A stretch of DNA of 64,000 nucleotides from Bifidobacterium tibiigranuli (GTDB taxonomy: Bacteria; Actinomycetota; Actinomycetes; Actinomycetales; Bifidobacteriaceae): NCBI RefSeq assembly GCF_009371885.1, contig NZ_QLZA01000006.1:143927-207926 (forward strand), read 5' to 3'. Shown in pieces: positions 9,134 through 18,115 of this stretch. A program made the translations under genes and the position numbers. Position 1 is the stretch's first letter; each line of letters begins with the position of its first letter. The notes under the pieces were generated by a model. That model saw only the letters and a list, made by a program, of their open reading frames with translations. It did no database searches and was not told where the DNA came from.

Positions 9134-10492
9134 CTACAGCACACTCGCGGGGTCGAGCTTGGCAAGGTCATCGGCACCCAGCACCTCGTTCGCATGCAGG
9201 TAGAGCCGCGGGATGCGGTTGCGCAGGCAGGTGAAAATCTCGTAGCTGATGGTGTCGGCGGCGCGCGCCCAGTCGTCAGCCGTCGGCTCGGCGAATTCCT
9301 CGCCACGCCCGGGGCCGAAGAGCTTGACCGTATCGCCTTCGTGGATGCCAAGATGCGCGGCCGAACCATGCAGATCAAGAATGAACTGGTCCATGCACAC
9401 GCGCCCCGAAACGTGCATGAGCTCCGGTCCTGCGGCAGTCATGACGCGCACGGGGCCTCCGGGCTTGACGGCATGCTTGGCTCCGCGCTCGTCGAATCCC
9501 GAGGCCGAGCGGTGAATGCCATCCGCGTAGCCCAGCGGCACGATGGCGGTGCTTGTCTCGCCTTCGGTGATATAGGTGCGGCCGTAGGAGATGCCGTGCC
9601 CATCCTCCACATCCTTGACGGTGCCCAGCTGGGCCTGCAGGGTCATGGCGGGCGTCAATGCGTAATCCTGCGGCGTGCCCATCGCCGGGTCGGCTTCGTA
9701 GCCGTACAGCCCGATGCCGGGCCGGGTCAATTCGAAATGAATCTCGGGGCGTGTCAACGTGGCGGCGGTGTTCGCCAGATGCCGGATCTCCGGTTCGATG
9801 CCGGCGGCGCGCATACGGCGCTCAAAATCATGGAAATGCTCGATCTGACGGTCGGTGGAGTCCACGAATTCGGGGACGTCCGGCGCATCAGCCACGGCGA
9901 GATGGCTCCACAGCCCGACGATATGTAACGCACCTTCCTTGGCCAATGGGACGAGTTTGCGCAAAGACGTGTCAAAGCCCTGCTCGGTGAAACCGTTGCG
10001 CCCAAAGCCCGTATCCACCTTGATATGCACGCGAGCGGGGCGGCCCAACTGCCGAGCCGCATCAGCCAGCGCATCGATGCCGGCCAGCGAGCCGAGCGAG
10101 ATATCGATGTCGTTGGCGATAAGCTCGTCAAACGGCACCGCCAAGCCGTTGTAGACCCAGGTGAGAATATGGCAGCGATCCAGCCCGATGCCGGCCTTGC
10201 GCAGGGCCAGCGCCTCATGCGATTGCGCCGCGCCCAGCCATGTGGCACCTCCTGCCAGCGCCGCGAGCGCCGCAGGAACCAGCCCATGCCCGTAAGCGTC
10301 GGCCTTGACCACGCCCATCACCGCCGTGCCGGATTTCGGCCCGCCCACCACCTCGACCAAGTGGCGCATATTGTCGCGCAGCGCGGCCAGATCGATAATC
10401 GCCTGGCCGGGGTATTGCCGCAGCGCGGCTTCGTAATTCGCTATGCCTTGGGGCGAGGAGAAGGGCCATGGTTCGCATGCATTCGCAGTCAT
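9134..10492 (-). CDS. alr: Alanine racemase
   Basis: PLP enzyme interconverting L- and D-alanine for peptidoglycan. The PLP lysine is K63 in AVMGVVKADAYGHG, the defining family motif. Also present are VHIKVDTGFGRNGF, HLANTAATL and RPGIGLYGYEAD, the stretch near the cofactor phosphate. The product has 452 residues, longer than the usual 360-390; the extra length is a 30-residue N-terminal lead and a C-terminal tail. The ATG at 10492 follows from the position of the conserved N-terminal strand IIDLAALRDN. The gene ends 14 nt before the repeat block and lies upstream of dgt and dnaG. Confidence 0.94.
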   Translation of the reverse strand: MTANACEPWPFSSPQGIANYEAALRQYPGQAIIDLAALRDNMRHLVEVVGGPKSGTAVMGVVKADAYGHGLVPAALAALAGGATWLGAAQSHEALALRKAGIGLDRCHILTWVYNGLAVPFDELIANDIDISLGSLAGIDALADAARQLGRPARVHIKVDTGFGRNGFTEQGFDTSLRKLVPLAKEGALHIVGLWSHLAVADAPDVPEFVDSTDRQIEHFHDFERRMRAAGIEPEIRHLANTAATLTRPEIHFELTRPGIGLYGYEADPAMGTPQDYALTPAMTLQAQLGTVKDVEDGHGISYGRTYITEGETSTAIVPLGYADGIHRSASGFDERGAKHAVKPGGPVRVMTAAGPELMHVSGRVCMDQFILDLHGSAAHLGIHEGDTVKLFGPGRGEEFAEPTADDWARAADTISYEIFTCLRNRIPRLYLHANEVLGADDLAKLDPASVL

Positions 10493-10590
10493 GGCTTCAT
10501 TGTGACTCGCATCATTGACGACGATGCCACAAACCGCCCAATTCGGCCCATGAAGCAACGATCCGTGTTCCCGCCACCGCCCGCGCCCTA

Positions 10591-11145
10591 CTACTCGTGC
10601 CGCTGATAGGCGATGCGCGTCTTATCGGTGTCGCGGTCGAGCAGGGCGATAAGGCCGCACCGGACGAAGCCGCTGCGTTCGAAAACATGCTGCATGGCTT
10701 TGTTGTTGGGGTGCGTGTCGGCGCGCACGTTGCCGTAGTGCTCCGCTGCCCAGTCGATGCAGTCGTAGGCCACATGCCCCGCCTGCCCCGAGGAGGCGAT
10801 GCGGTGGATGGTCACATAGGGGTCGTCGTCGAGCCAGCTGCCGTCGATATCGCGGTAGGTCGGGTCCTCGCCTGGGCATAGGGCGAATTGGGCCAGAATG
10901 CGCTCGCCGTCGCCTTCGGCACCGTCATCAATTCCGTCATCGATTCCGTCATCAATCAGCAGCATCGTGCGGCCTTCGGCGATATCGGCGCGAACAGTGC
11001 TTTCGCGCGGGAAGGAATCACCCCACTGAGTCGGATTGCCATTCGCCGCCATTATCGCGCGAGCGTACGCATAGATGCGCTGGATGCGCTCGTAATCGCG
11101 CATAGTCGCATGACGGAACCGACGAGAGGACGCAATACTGCCCAT
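10591..11145 (-). CDS. GNAT family N-acetyltransferase
   Basis: A 184-residue acetyl-CoA-dependent acyltransferase of unknown substrate. The N-terminus (RFRHATMRDYERIQRIYAYAR) is the usual GNAT entry strand and helix. The region IASSGQAGHVAYDCIDWAAEHYGNVRADTHPNNKAMQHVFERSGFVRCG matches the C-terminal half, where a residue-change motif such as N-K-A-M-Q-x-x-F-E-R-S-G-F is typical. An in-frame perfect triple repeat (DDGI-DDGI-DDGA) sits in a loop near residue 72. ATG at 11145 is favoured by an AAGGTGG about 10 nt upstream; a TTG at 11178 is an alternative. Confidence 0.8.
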   Translation of the reverse strand: MGSIASSRRFRHATMRDYERIQRIYAYARAIMAANGNPTQWGDSFPRESTVRADIAEGRTMLLIDDGIDDGIDDGAEGDGERILAQFALCPGEDPTYRDIDGSWLDDDPYVTIHRIASSGQAGHVAYDCIDWAAEHYGNVRADTHPNNKAMQHVFERSGFVRCGLIALLDRDTDKTRIAYQRHE

Positions 11146-11317
11146 ACAACCACAACCACCTTGAGCCAAACAGAACAATGGAAAGAATCGGCCGCTAGGC
11201 TATCACGCCACCCTCCCAGCATGCTGTCACAAGGGTGTTTAGGCCTGTTCCCCAACGGGTATTGGCCCCAGAGATCCCAGAGCTCCGTTTTCAGCATGTT
11301 ATCGCCAGCTATCTCAC

Positions 11318-11496
11318 TTATGTGAGGCGCTATGGGCGTGCTGCGGAGGTCTTTCTGCGTTATGTGAGGCGCTATTTCTTAGAGGGCCGAGTATCAGAAC
11401 CGCCGTTTTGGGCCATTGATACTTGGGGTGCCGTGGAATTAACGCCCCACATAACGCAGAAAGACCTCCGCGGGCTTGGAATAACGCCTCACATAA
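11318..11496. repeat. Intergenic four-copy inverted motif block (motif TTATGTGAGGCGYTAT)
   Basis: Two forward copies of the 16-mer TTATGTGAGGCGCTAT (11318-11333 and 11360-11375) are followed by two reverse copies (11439-11454 and 11481-11496). The sequence between copies is also inverted (GGAGGTCTTTCTGC against GCAGAAAGACCTCC), so the whole is an imperfect inverted repeat with arms near 60 bp. The centre holds a further small stem, GTATCA...TGATAC (about 11391-11423). It occupies most of the 485-bp gap between the GNAT gene and luxS, both on the minus strand. Confidence 0.85.
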
Positions 11497-11630
11497 GCGA
11501 GATACGACTCAGCAGCAAGCCATTTCCTAGTGCAGGCTCCCATCGAGTCGACTAAATCACAATATTTTCAGATTCCAGCGCCCTCAGACCACGGCATATT
11601 CAAATATGGCACCCTTAGACCACGGTGCCC

Positions 11631-12149
11631 TCAAACAACCTTGCGCTCGAAGGCGTCGGAGCTGATGCCCTTGGCGAGGATGTCCTTGCACCATTCCTTG
11701 GCGGTGAACAGACTGTGGTCGCGGTAGTTGCCGCAGCTCTCGATCGTGGTGGCCGGCACATCGTCCCATGTGGCCTCGAAGGCGATGAATTCCAAGGATT
11801 CCTTGAGTGCCTTGGCTACGTCCACGGTGGAATGCTCGCCCCAGGTCAGCAGGTGGAATCCGGTGCGGCAGCCGAAGGGCGAGCAGTCGATGTAGCCCGG
11901 AATGCGCTCGCGCAGCAGCACGGCGATGGTGTGCTCGATGGTGTGCAGGCCGGCGGTCGGTATGGCGTTCTCGTTCGGCTGCACGAGGCGCAGGTCGTAG
12001 TTGGAGATCACGTCGCCATTCGGGCCGGTTTCGGTGTCGATGTAGCGCACGTAAGGCGCCTTCACCTTGGTGTGGTCGAGCTGGAAGCTTTCCGGCTGCG
12101 GCTTGGTGCCCTCCGTCTCGGCTGTTTTGGTTGCGGTATCCGTTGGCAT
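11631..12149 (-). CDS. luxS: S-ribosylhomocysteine lyase (autoinducer-2 synthase)
   Basis: Splits S-ribosylhomocysteine into homocysteine and the AI-2 precursor DPD. The 172-residue protein carries the metal ligands H69 and H73 (LHTIEH), C139 ([10 protein letters not shown]) and the catalytic C94 (SPFGCRTGF). The start at 12149 is set by a perfect GGAGGAATC ribosome binding site. The homocysteine it releases can feed the cystathionine beta-synthase and gamma-lyase encoded at 14752-17257, so a methyl-cycle to cysteine route is likely. Confidence 0.97.
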   Translation of the reverse strand: MPTDTATKTAETEGTKPQPESFQLDHTKVKAPYVRYIDTETGPNGDVISNYDLRLVQPNENAIPTAGLHTIEHTIAVLLRERIPGYIDCSPFGCRTGFHLLTWGEHSTVDVAKALKESLEFIAFEATWDDVPATTIESCGNYRDHSLFTAKEWCKDILAKGISSDAFERKVV

Positions 12150-12373
12150 GATTCCTCCGTTCGTGCATAAGCGACATTCGGCTCCCCGGCATATCCCGCA
12201 CGGAGAATTCGTCACTATGAGCATCCTACGCCGTGCATGGTTTGGCGTGCAGCCAAGTTTTCGCTCAGCAAGGACAGCAAATGTTATGACTGGCTATATG
12301 TGGAAGTAATGCCGGACTTGATGTGTTTGCCCCGCGCAGTGTTCCGACCGCGCAACGTTCGAGCTGCGCGGTG

Positions 12374-12451
12374 TCATTTACGCAGCGTCCATCCGCGCAG
12401 CGCCATTTACGCAGTGCCATTTACGCAGTGCCATCTATGCAGTGCCATTTA
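12374..12451. repeat. 14-15 bp tandem repeat (unit CCATTTACGCAGTG)
   Basis: About five and a half tandem copies of CCATTTACGCAGTG, the leftmost being most diverged. The array ends one base before the recQ stop codon region and lies upstream of luxS (start 12149) on its sense strand. It is too short and has no spacers, so it is not a CRISPR array. It is likely a slippage-prone minisatellite. Confidence 0.85.
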
Positions 12452-14497
12452 CTACTCCTCGAACGAGCGGATGGCTTCCATGAAGCGCTTGCCGTAGAGG
12501 TTGAGCTTGTTCTCCCCCACGCCGTTGACTGCGAGGAACTGCGCATTGGTCACCGGGCGAATGCGGGTCATATCGCGCAGAGTCTTGTCGGAGAAGACGA
12601 TGTAGGGCGGCTTGCCGATTTCGCGTGCGATATCGCGGCGTAGAACCCGCAGCCGTTCGAACAGCGGCTCGTCGACTTCGGTATCCATGCCGGCATCCGA
12701 GCCAAGCGTCTGTCCGGACTGCTTCACCTGACCGGTTCGTCCGCCAACCGCAGCAGGCCGTTCGACGCGCTTGATTTCATAATGAAAATCGCTACTGGCC
12801 GTCGCTGCGGCTCGCGGTCCGAAATGCACGACGGGCAGCCGCCCTTCGGACACGGTCAGGAAGCCGTCGGTGGTCATCTGATTGAGCACATCGCGCACGC
12901 GGGCCTGCGGCACCTGCTCGAGCACCCCATAACTCGGGCAGGAGTCGAGGTGACGAGCGAGCAGATCTTGGGTTTTCGAGCCTCGCAGCACGGCCACGAT
13001 CTTGCCCATGCCGAAGCTCTGATTGAGGTCATGCACACATCGGCTGATTGAGCGCGCGATGTCGGTGACGTCAATGGTGGCGAAGGTGCTCAGGCAGTTG
13101 GCGCAATTGCCGCAACCGTTTGGTTTGGCTGGTGCCGGGTCGTTGCTCGTTTGGTTGTCAGCAGCGGCATGCGATGATTCGTCTTGGGGAGGCGCGGATT
13201 GCGCCGCATCGGGATCGGCGAAATACCGCGTCATATAGGCGTGCAGGCATTCGGTCGTGCGGCAGTAGCCGATCATCGCATCAAGCAGCCGGCGATGGCT
13301 CAGCCGCACGACTTCGCGCTCGTCTTCGCTCATGCGGTCGTTTTGCGAATCCATGTCGAGCAGGCGGCGGCGCGTGACGATATCGCTATCGTTCCATAGC
13401 AGTGTGCAGCGGCTCGGTTCGCCGTCTCTCCCGGCGCGGCCAGCCTCCTGATAGTAGGCCTCGATGCTTTCGGGCATGTTGTGGTGGATGACGTAACGCA
13501 CATTGGATTTGTCGATGCCCATGCCGAACGCGTTTGTGGCCACGACGACTGGCGCGGCATCGGTGACGAAGGCGCGCTGGGCGTCATTGCGGTTCTGCGC
13601 CGACATGCCGCCGTGGTAGGCGACCGCTGGCACGCCGCGCTCGGACAGCAGCCCCGCGAGCGCCTCAGTCTCCTTGCGCGTGGCGCAGTAGACGATGCCG
13701 GACTCGTCGGCGTGGTCGATGACGTAGTTCGCGATCCAGACGTTCTTGGTGTTCGTCGGCATGCGCAGAATATCAAAGAACAAGTTCGGCCGGTCGAAGC
13801 CGGTCACCGTCACCTGCGGGTGCTGCAAATTCAGCAGCGCGACGATATCACGCCGCACATGCTGCGTGGCGGTCGCGGTGAACGCGGCCACGGTCGGACA
13901 GCTCGGCAAGGCTGCGATGAATTCGCCGATGCCCAGATACGACGAGCGGAAATCCTGGCCCCATTGCGAGACGCAATGCGCCTCATCCACAGTGATAAGC
14001 GAAATCGGCACTCGTGCCGCGAAGGAGCGCATCCGCTCGGTTTCCAGGCGTTCCGGCGCAACGTAAAGCAGCTTCACGTCGCCGCGCGCCGCCTGGGCGA
14101 GCACCATGCCCTGCTCGTCCATATCCTGCGTGGTGTTGATGTACGCCGCCGGAATGCCGAGGTCGTTCAGAGCATCGACCTGATCTCGCATCAGGGAAAT
14201 GAGCGGCGAAATGACGATGGTCAGGTCAGGCAGCAGCGTAGCGGGAATCTGGTAGCAGATCGACTTGCCCGCGCCGGTAGGCATGACGCCCAGCACATCG
14301 CGCCCAGCGAGAATCGCATCGACAAGCCCCGCCTGCCCAGTACGGAACGAGTCGTAGCCGAAATACCGATGCAGCGCATCAAGCGCGGCCTGCTGCGATT
14401 GAGCGCTATACGGCTCGGCCTCGCGCGATTCAGCACGGGGCGATTCGATCTGCTGCGGCTCGGCTACAAGCGACTCAGTTGAATGCGACGGTGTCAT
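12452..14497 (-). CDS. recQ: ATP-dependent DNA helicase RecQ
   Basis: 3'-5' DNA helicase in recombination repair. The 681-residue protein has the Walker A loop VMPTGAGKS (residues 71-79), the DEAH box at D171-H174 (ITVDEAHCVSQWGQDFR), and motif VI in HHNMPESIEAYYQEAGRAGRDG. The RecQ zinc site follows (CRTTEC...CGNCANC). An HRDC domain ends the protein (KPPYIVFSDKTLRDM...NAQFLAVNGVGENKLNLYGKRF). The first about 35 residues are a Ser/Glu-rich repetitive tail absent from most RecQ proteins; a later start is possible but no other good Met precedes the helicase core. Confidence 0.96.
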   Translation of the reverse strand: MTPSHSTESLVAEPQQIESPRAESREAEPYSAQSQQAALDALHRYFGYDSFRTGQAGLVDAILAGRDVLGVMPTGAGKSICYQIPATLLPDLTIVISPLISLMRDQVDALNDLGIPAAYINTTQDMDEQGMVLAQAARGDVKLLYVAPERLETERMRSFAARVPISLITVDEAHCVSQWGQDFRSSYLGIGEFIAALPSCPTVAAFTATATQHVRRDIVALLNLQHPQVTVTGFDRPNLFFDILRMPTNTKNVWIANYVIDHADESGIVYCATRKETEALAGLLSERGVPAVAYHGGMSAQNRNDAQRAFVTDAAPVVVATNAFGMGIDKSNVRYVIHHNMPESIEAYYQEAGRAGRDGEPSRCTLLWNDSDIVTRRRLLDMDSQNDRMSEDEREVVRLSHRRLLDAMIGYCRTTECLHAYMTRYFADPDAAQSAPPQDESSHAAADNQTSNDPAPAKPNGCGNCANCLSTFATIDVTDIARSISRCVHDLNQSFGMGKIVAVLRGSKTQDLLARHLDSCPSYGVLEQVPQARVRDVLNQMTTDGFLTVSEGRLPVVHFGPRAAATASSDFHYEIKRVERPAAVGGRTGQVKQSGQTLGSDAGMDTEVDEPLFERLRVLRRDIAREIGKPPYIVFSDKTLRDMTRIRPVTNAQFLAVNGVGENKLNLYGKRFMEAIRSFEE

Positions 14498-14598
14498 GCC
14501 TTCGAGTCTATAGCCGCGTCCTTATTTCGCCACGAGCAGCCTTGTCGCATCAAGCACAAATCTCATGCGGATTGCAGGTTCCAGCAATCAGCAACTCT

Positions 14599-14713
14599 CA
14601 GCGTACGTTATTTGGCACGTTCACCAAGGACGTATTGGAAAACGTACGATGCCCATGCGTCAGCGTACGTTTTCCGACATCCGAAGCCTTTTCGATATGG
14701 AAAACGTACGCTG
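14599..14713. repeat. Intergenic four-copy inverted motif block (motif AGCGTACGTTTTCC)
   Basis: Four copies alternate in orientation: CAGCGTACGTTA at 14599-14610, TTGGAAAACGTACGAT at 14635-14650, CAGCGTACGTTTTCC at 14661-14675 and GGAAAACGTACGCTG at 14699-14713. The last two are exact reverse complements and form a hairpin. The same motif, again four copies alternating, appears at 48439-48551. The block fills the gap between the start of recQ and the end of the cystathionine gamma-lyase gene. Confidence 0.87.
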
Positions 14714-14751
14714 AGCGTGAGGCAGCGCAGTGTTCTGCTGAACTTATAGCG

Positions 14752-15936
14752 CTACTGCGCAATCGCCGCGAAGGCCTGATCGAGGTCGGCGATGAGATCG
14801 TCCACGCCTTCGATGCCGACCGACAGGCGCACCAGATTGTCGGACACTTCCAAGGTCGTGCCGGAAACCGAGGCGTGCGTCATGGCGGCAGGGTGCTCGA
14901 CGAGCGATTCGACCCCGCCCAAGGACTCGGCGAGCGTGAAGATCTTCGTCGCGGCGGCAAAGGCGCGCGCGGCCTCTCCCCCGGCGGCGAGCTGGATGGA
15001 GATCATGCCACCGAAGCCGCCGTGCATCTGGCGCACCGCGATGTCGTGGCCCGGATGGCTTTCCAGACCCGGGTACCACACATGTTCCACCTCGCTGTGC
15101 TGCTCAAGCCACTGCGCGATGGCGAGCGCGTTCTTGCTGTGCTGCTTGACGCGCAGCTCAAGCGTCTTGAGTCCGCGAATCTCAAGCCATGCATCGAAGG
15201 GCGAAGGCACTGCGCCTGCCGCATTCTGCAGGAAGGTGACCTTCTCGGCCGTCTCGTCGTCGTCCACGAGCACCGCGCCGCCGACCACGTCGGAGTGGCC
15301 GCCGATGTACTTCGTGGTCGAATACACCACCACGTCGGCACCATCCTGCAGCGGGTGCTGCAGGACCGGCGAGGCGAAGGTGTTGTCGACCGCGACCTTG
15401 GTGCCGTGCGCATGTGCGAGCGCCGCCGTGGCCGCGATGTCGGTGATGCTCAGCAGCGGGTTGCTGGGCGTCTCGACCCACACGTAGGCGTACTGGCGCT
15501 GCGCCAGCGCCGCGCTGACCGCCGTGGGGTCGGTAATGTCGACGACGTCGAGCGTGATGCCCCACGGCACGAACACCTTGGACAGCAGCCGATAGGTGCC
15601 GCCGTAGACGTCGTTGCCGAGCAGGATCGCGTCGCCGGGCTTGAGCGTGGCACGCAGCAGCACATCGATGGCGGCCAGTCCGGAGGCGAAGGAAATCGCA
15701 TGCTTCGCGCCCTCCACTGCCGCCAATTGCTCGTCGAAGGAGGTCCTTGTGGGGTTGACGGACCGGCTGTAGTCGTAGCCGCCGCGCAGGCCGCCGACCC
15801 CATCCTGCTTGAAGGTCGAGGTCATGTAGATTGGCGTGGAGACTGCGCCCGTCGTCGGGTCTGGCTCCTGGCCTGCGTGGATGGCGCGGGTGGAGAGGGC
15901 GGCGGATGCGGCGGTGGCGATGTTCTCGGTGGTCAT
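14752..15936 (-). CDS. metB: Cystathionine gamma-lyase / gamma-synthase
   Basis: PLP enzyme of the Cys/Met metabolism family, 394 residues. The PLP lysine is K209 in VVYSTTKYIGGHSDVVGGA; YDYSRSVNPTRTSFDEQLAAVEGAKHAISFASGLAAI and VWVETPSNPLLSITDI are also family hallmarks. The sequence alone does not separate gamma-synthase (making cystathionine) from gamma-lyase (breaking it to cysteine). The adjacent upstream cystathionine beta-synthase and nearby luxS favour the lyase direction. Spacing of 103 bp to the upstream gene suggests one operon. Confidence 0.9.
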   Translation of the reverse strand: MTTENIATAASAALSTRAIHAGQEPDPTTGAVSTPIYMTSTFKQDGVGGLRGGYDYSRSVNPTRTSFDEQLAAVEGAKHAISFASGLAAIDVLLRATLKPGDAILLGNDVYGGTYRLLSKVFVPWGITLDVVDITDPTAVSAALAQRQYAYVWVETPSNPLLSITDIAATAALAHAHGTKVAVDNTFASPVLQHPLQDGADVVVYSTTKYIGGHSDVVGGAVLVDDDETAEKVTFLQNAAGAVPSPFDAWLEIRGLKTLELRVKQHSKNALAIAQWLEQHSEVEHVWYPGLESHPGHDIAVRQMHGGFGGMISIQLAAGGEAARAFAAATKIFTLAESLGGVESLVEHPAAMTHASVSGTTLEVSDNLVRLSVGIEGVDDLIADLDQAFAAIAQ

Positions 15937-16039
15937 TATGAATTGCTCCTTGTGATGGTTATGTTGGAACGCTTGTAAGTATTGGTAATTGCGGTTATTG
16001 GAACGATTAATTATGTAGGTTAAAAGTTTGCGTTGGAAT

Positions 16040-17257
16040 CTATGAGTTCACAGACGATGCCTCCTTTGCACCGCCTGCAACACCCGCCGGCACGCGCGCC
16101 TCACCATCCGCACCGACCAACGGCTCGGGCGTGGTCGCCTCGACGACATCCGCGTAGCCGTGCGCCCGCATCCATTCGTCGTCGAAGATCTTGTCGAGGT
16201 AGCCACGGCCCGAATCGGGCAGCAGCACGACCACGAGGTCGTCTGCGGCGAGATGATGCTCGCGAGCGTACTGCACGGCCGCCGCGACCGCCATGCCGGA
16301 ACTCCCGCCGACCAGCAGGCCCTCTTCGCGAGCCAGCCGCCGAGTCATCAGGAAGGCCTGCTCGTCGCTGATCTGCACGATGCTGTCAGGGATGGACTGG
16401 TCGAAAGCCTTGGGATAGAAGTCCTCGCCCACGCCTTCGATGTCATAGACATGCACGTTTGTGGGGTCGGAGTAGATCGAGCCTTCCGGGTCGGCACCGA
16501 CGACTGTCACCGCACCGTCGGAGATCTCTTTGAGGTAGCGACCAGTGCCGGAAATCGTGCCGCCCGTGCCGATGCCAGCGACGAAATGGGTGACGTGATG
16601 CTCGCTGTCGCGCCAGATCTCGGGTCCGGTGGTCTCGTAATGGCTCAACGGGCCGTTCTCGTTGGAATACTGATTCGGCTTGAATGCGCCGGGGATCGTG
16701 CGCGCGAGCCGGTCGGAAACCTGATAGTACGATCGCGGATCCTGCGGCTCCACGTTCGTCGGGGTCACCACGACTTCGGCACCGTAGGCGCGCAGCACGG
16801 CCCGCTTGGATTCCGAGACCTTGTCGGGCAGGACGAATATGGTCCGGTATCCGCGCTGCTGGGCCACCAGCGCCAGCCCCACGCCGGTGTTGCCGCTGGT
16901 CGGCTCGACGATGACGCCGCCGGGCCCCAGCTGCCCGGAACGCTCCGCAGCCTCGATGATGCGCTGCGCGATGCGGTCCTTGCTCGACCCTCCGGGATTG
17001 AGGTATTCGACTTTCACCGCGATGGTCGCGTCGACGTCGCTTGCGATGCGATTCAGCCGCACCAGCGGCGTGTCGCCGATGAGTTCGGTCACCGAGAAGG
17101 CAATGCCAGCAGAGCGGGTGTCGTCAGAGTGCGCGGCTGAGACAGAGGTATCGGAAGAGTCGTCAGCAGGCTCATCAGCAACGGAATGGATAGTGAAATC
17201 GATTGTGGCAGGAATGGTCATCATCGTCTCGTTTTCCGCGATGCGCTTGGTGCTCAT
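16040..17257 (-). CDS. Cystathionine beta-synthase / cysteine synthase
   Basis: PLP enzyme condensing serine or O-acetylserine with homocysteine or sulfide. K93 in NPGGSSKDR is the cofactor lysine, and EPTSGNTGVGLALVA and AGIGTGGTISGTGRYLK are the substrate and phosphate loops. Length (about 405) exceeds cysteine synthase (about 310), and SYYQVSDRLA and DEQAFLMTRRLAREEGLLVGGSSG match actinobacterial cystathionine beta-synthases; the regulatory CBS-pair domain seen in those is missing, replaced by a short Pro/Gly/Ala-rich tail. The start is uncertain: ATG at 17257 or 17224, neither with a strong ribosome binding site; residues 1-50 are not conserved. Confidence 0.85.
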   Translation of the reverse strand: MSTKRIAENETMMTIPATIDFTIHSVADEPADDSSDTSVSAAHSDDTRSAGIAFSVTELIGDTPLVRLNRIASDVDATIAVKVEYLNPGGSSKDRIAQRIIEAAERSGQLGPGGVIVEPTSGNTGVGLALVAQQRGYRTIFVLPDKVSESKRAVLRAYGAEVVVTPTNVEPQDPRSYYQVSDRLARTIPGAFKPNQYSNENGPLSHYETTGPEIWRDSEHHVTHFVAGIGTGGTISGTGRYLKEISDGAVTVVGADPEGSIYSDPTNVHVYDIEGVGEDFYPKAFDQSIPDSIVQISDEQAFLMTRRLAREEGLLVGGSSGMAVAAAVQYAREHHLAADDLVVVLLPDSGRGYLDKIFDDEWMRAHGYADVVEATTPEPLVGADGEARVPAGVAGGAKEASSVNS

Positions 17258-17928
17258 CGCTTGATATTTCAAGTCTTGCAGTCTTGGGGTTCTGTGCTGT
17301 CCGTGGCCCGCAGATGCGAGGGCGATGGACGGAGATTGTGCGATATCAGCATCGAGGGAAGACGATAGGCAAACGATATACGAGTCGAGACAATGACAAA
17401 AGTAGATGATATCAATAGCAGCACAACAACCAAAACAGTGCCGCAATTCCGCGGCAATGCCATGTGCAGTCGATTATGCTTCGCATGCCATAACCAGCGA
17501 ATCGCAGCAATCTAAGCCGTGTCGTCCGCCGTTTGGATTCCAGCTCATGCCATTGCACAACCTCGGCACATGCAGCATATGGGCAAAACACTGCGAGTCT
17601 AATACCGCGGAATGTAAGTATTACGAATCCAAAACAACAGAATTCTCTATATCGCCGTACTCTACAATGTCAGCTATCTACAACACCGCGAAAACGCTCA
17701 TTCGATGATTGTGATTCGTTCAAATTACGAACCATTAATCAAGAATCATGTGCTTCAATCCAGAAATGCTTCACTCTGGCAGGTATGTGACTTGAGTCAT
17801 CGTCTCTTCAATTATGCATCGTTGCCCGTCCGCCTTCAGTGGCGTCGGTCAGAGACAACAACAACATAAGATATAACTCATGTCTCATACCATAGCACAG
17901 CCCCGCGCTCCCGCGTGTCTCCTAGATT
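17258..17928. other. Long AT-rich leader region upstream of the cystathionine beta-synthase gene
   Basis: About 670 bp lower in G+C than the flanking genes. Short open frames exist on both strands but none has a good ribosome binding site or recognisable product. I see no clear riboswitch fold. It may hold the promoter and leader of the downstream sulfur-amino-acid genes, or degraded sequence linked to the ATPase remnant to its right. Confidence 0.4.
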
Positions 17929-18087
17929 CTACTGGGATTCCCCAGCGCCTTGGCCCAGCAGCCAATCCAAGGCATACACCTGTCGTATGCCTTCATGGAA
18001 GGAAGGCCGCTCATCATCAAGCGTGATCAGCGTTTTCGGATAATTGTCGCGCACCGTCTGCAGAGAAAACAGCCCATACTTCAACAT
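17929..18087 (-). pseudogene. C-terminal remnant of a DUF4143-type AAA ATPase
   Basis: A 52-residue open frame reads MLKYGLFSLQTVRDNYPK, then TLITLDD, and ends with HEGIRQVYALDWLL plus a short tail. This matches the extreme C-terminus of the widespread DUF4143 ATPases (typically a V-R-D-N-Y-P-K stretch, a L-T-L-D strand and a final G-I-x-x-x-N-I-x-D-F-L). The ATPase core and most of DUF4143 are absent, so I read it as the stump of a deleted gene. The junction falls exactly on the 36-bp palindrome at 18080-18115. Alternative: a chance open frame, less likely given the ordered similarity. Confidence 0.6.
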
Positions 18088-18115
18088 AAATAAAATGTAT
18101 TTTATTTATGTTGAA
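18080..18115. promoter_or_regulatory. 36-bp AT-rich perfect palindrome
   Basis: Arms TTCAACATAAATAAAA and TTTTATTTATGTTGAA (16 bp each, no mismatch) flank a 4-base centre TGTA. A further half-site-like copy, AAAATACATTTTATTT, occurs at 18131-18146. The area is far more AT-rich than its surroundings. It may be an operator or the recombination point at which the DUF4143 ATPase gene was lost. Confidence 0.75.

Noticed and set aside
12374..12451. Possible CRISPR array
   Set aside because: Tandem units are adjacent with no unique spacers, and no cas gene is present.
14479..15978. Long plus-strand open frame opposite the cystathionine gamma-lyase gene
   Set aside because: Arginine-, histidine- and glycine-rich translation without domain motifs; mirror frame of a clear PLP enzyme in GC-rich DNA.
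17406..17790. Short plus-strand frames upstream of the beta-synthase gene
   Set aside because: No ribosome binding site, codon use unlike neighbours, no recognisable product.
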